Shown: positions 4,898-5,453 of the stretch, in pieces | How positions within the stretch are numbered: position 1 is the first letter of the stretch | Layout: each line of letters begins with the position of its first letter | Origin: an uncultured Paracoccaceae bacterium | GTDB lineage: Bacteria > Pseudomonadota > Alphaproteobacteria > Rhodobacterales > Rhodobacteraceae | NCBI GenBank assembly: GCA_937927885.1 | Contig: CALEZJ010000329.1 | Span: 1-5,453 of the forward strand | Direction: 5' to 3' | Length of the DNA: 5,453 bases | Made by a program: the position numbers and the translations under genes | Notes under the pieces: model-generated | The model's input: only the letters and a program-made list of their open reading frames with translations | Told to the model about the DNA's origin: nothing | Database searches by the model: none

Positions 4898-5453
4898 ATG
4901 CGATTTCTCCTCGTCGAGGACAGTCCGGAACTGGCGCGGTCGGTGCGCGACCTGCTGGCGCTGGACGGGCACGGGGTCGATACCGCCGCCAGCCTGTCCG
5001 AGGCCGAGGATTGCCTGGCCGCGGCGGCCTATGACCTGATCCTCCTGGACATCGGCCTGCCCGACGGTGACGGGCGCGCCTTTCTGGCGCGCCAGCGCAG
5101 GCAGGGGCGGGACACGCCGGTCATCATGATGACCGCGCGTTCGGCGGTGGCCGACCGGGTCGATGCGCTTGACGGGGGCGCCGACGATTATGTGACCAAA
5201 CCCTTCGAGATGGCCGAACTCGAAGCCCGCATCCGCGCCGTGCTGCGCCGTCGCGGCGGGGCGGCGCAGACCCAGCGGCAGGTGGGGGATGTGACCTTCG
5301 ATCCCCTGGCCGCGACGGTGACCATCGCAGGCGAGGTGCGCGACGCGGAATCGGTCACGCCCGAGCAGATGAACGAGATTGCCCGCCGTAAGGTGAAGGA
5401 TATCGGCTACAAGCAGGAAGGCTTCGATTGGGAGACGCTGGAGCTCGTCAACC
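4898..5453 (+). CDS. tctD: TctD-like OmpR-family response regulator, receiver intact, C-terminus replaced and cut off
   Basis: The frame runs 185 codons from the ATG at 4898 to the window edge without a stop. Residues 1-118 form a canonical receiver domain: acidic pair Glu7/Asp8, phosphoacceptor Asp51 in LILLDIGLPDGDG (47-59), Thr79 in IMMTAR, and Lys101 in TKPF. LRRRGG and an OmpR-type linker beginning VGDVTFDPLAATVTIAG (129-145) follow. In a normal TctD/QseB-type protein the winged-helix DNA-binding domain would come next (about 75 more residues). Instead, from about residue 144 the sequence resembles S-adenosylmethionine synthetase, and GC content drops. As written, this protein could not bind DNA in the usual way. 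Its divergent position beside tctC supports a TctD role. The partner kinase gene tctE, normally just downstream, is not in the window. The symbol reflects family and context, not a proven function. Confidence 0.85.
   Translation, partial: MRFLLVEDSPELARSVRDLLALDGHGVDTAASLSEAEDCLAAAAYDLILLDIGLPDGDGRAFLARQRRQGRDTPVIMMTARSAVADRVDALDGGADDYVTKPFEMAELEARIRAVLRRRGGAAQTQRQVGDVTFDPLAATVTIAGEVRDAESVTPEQMNEIARRKVKDIGYKQEGFDWETLELVN
5330..5453 (+). other. MetK-like segment joined in frame to the response regulator (probable chimera)
   Basis: Residues about 145-185 of the open frame read GEVRDAES, then TPEQMNEIARRKVKDIGY, then KQEGFDWETLELVN. The spacing GEV...R.KVKDIGY...FDWET resembles the stretch of MetK (S-adenosylmethionine synthetase) roughly 55-100 residues into that enzyme, where E. 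coli has GGEITT...REIGY...FD. By hand count GC is about 75% over 5241-5340 and about 59% over 5345-5453, and all three lysines here use AAG. MetK upstream motifs such as the EGHPDK region are absent, so this is only an internal fragment. The exact junction cannot be fixed because ATCGCAGGCGAGGTG could belong to either partner. Confidence 0.65.

Noticed and set aside
4759..5039. Plus-strand open frames overlapping the start of the response regulator
   Set aside because: They are out of frame with the receiver domain, whose Asp8, Asp51, Thr79 and Lys101 are all in place in the frame starting at 4898.
5330..5453. Reading the regulator's C-terminal stretch as a divergent winged-helix domain (VTPEQMNEIARR resembling the LTPREFALLELLAR pattern)
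   Set aside because: The resemblance covers only about a dozen residues. The following KVKDIGY...FDWET pattern fits MetK and not the winged helix, and base composition shifts at the same point.

Overview
The window looks like a high-GC alphaproteobacterial chromosome segment, most likely Rhodobacterales (Paracoccus/Rhodobacter-like). This rests on the strongly GC-biased third codon positions, the gene content, and the style of the encoded proteins. No 16S or other marker is present, so the taxonomy is an inference. Both ends cut through coding sequence.

Layout: bases 1-52 may hold the last 16 codons of a plus-strand gene of unknown function. Next comes a compact five-gene operon on the minus strand, transcribed from about 4.75 kb towards base 71: tctC (periplasmic binding protein), tctB (small membrane subunit), tctA (large membrane subunit), an AtuA-family (DUF1446) protein and a DUF4387 protein. 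Junctions are tight. The tctC stop and tctB start share one base (TGATG), tctB and tctA are 13 nt apart, and the last two genes overlap by 17 nt. The only real gap, 54 nt between tctA and the AtuA-like gene, holds a strong 9-bp stem-loop. A 164-bp divergent regulatory region (4734-4897) with several small repeats separates tctC from a plus-strand response regulator of the TctD/OmpR type.

Functional reading: TctC should capture a carboxylate in the periplasm and TctA/TctB import it using the ion gradient. The AtuA-like and DUF4387 proteins probably act on the imported compound or its CoA derivative. The divergent regulator probably switches on the transporter, as TctD does for tricarballylate/citrate-type tripartite tricarboxylate transporters. 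The substrate cannot be read from the sequence.

The most unusual point is the right end. The response regulator has an intact receiver domain, but where its DNA-binding winged helix should begin (about residue 144) the reading frame passes without a stop into about 41 residues resembling the N-terminal region of S-adenosylmethionine synthetase (MetK). GC content falls sharply at the same place. The simplest explanation is a chimeric join at a contig end, with a real rearrangement as the alternative. I found no CRISPR array, tRNA, rRNA, insertion sequence or phage feature.
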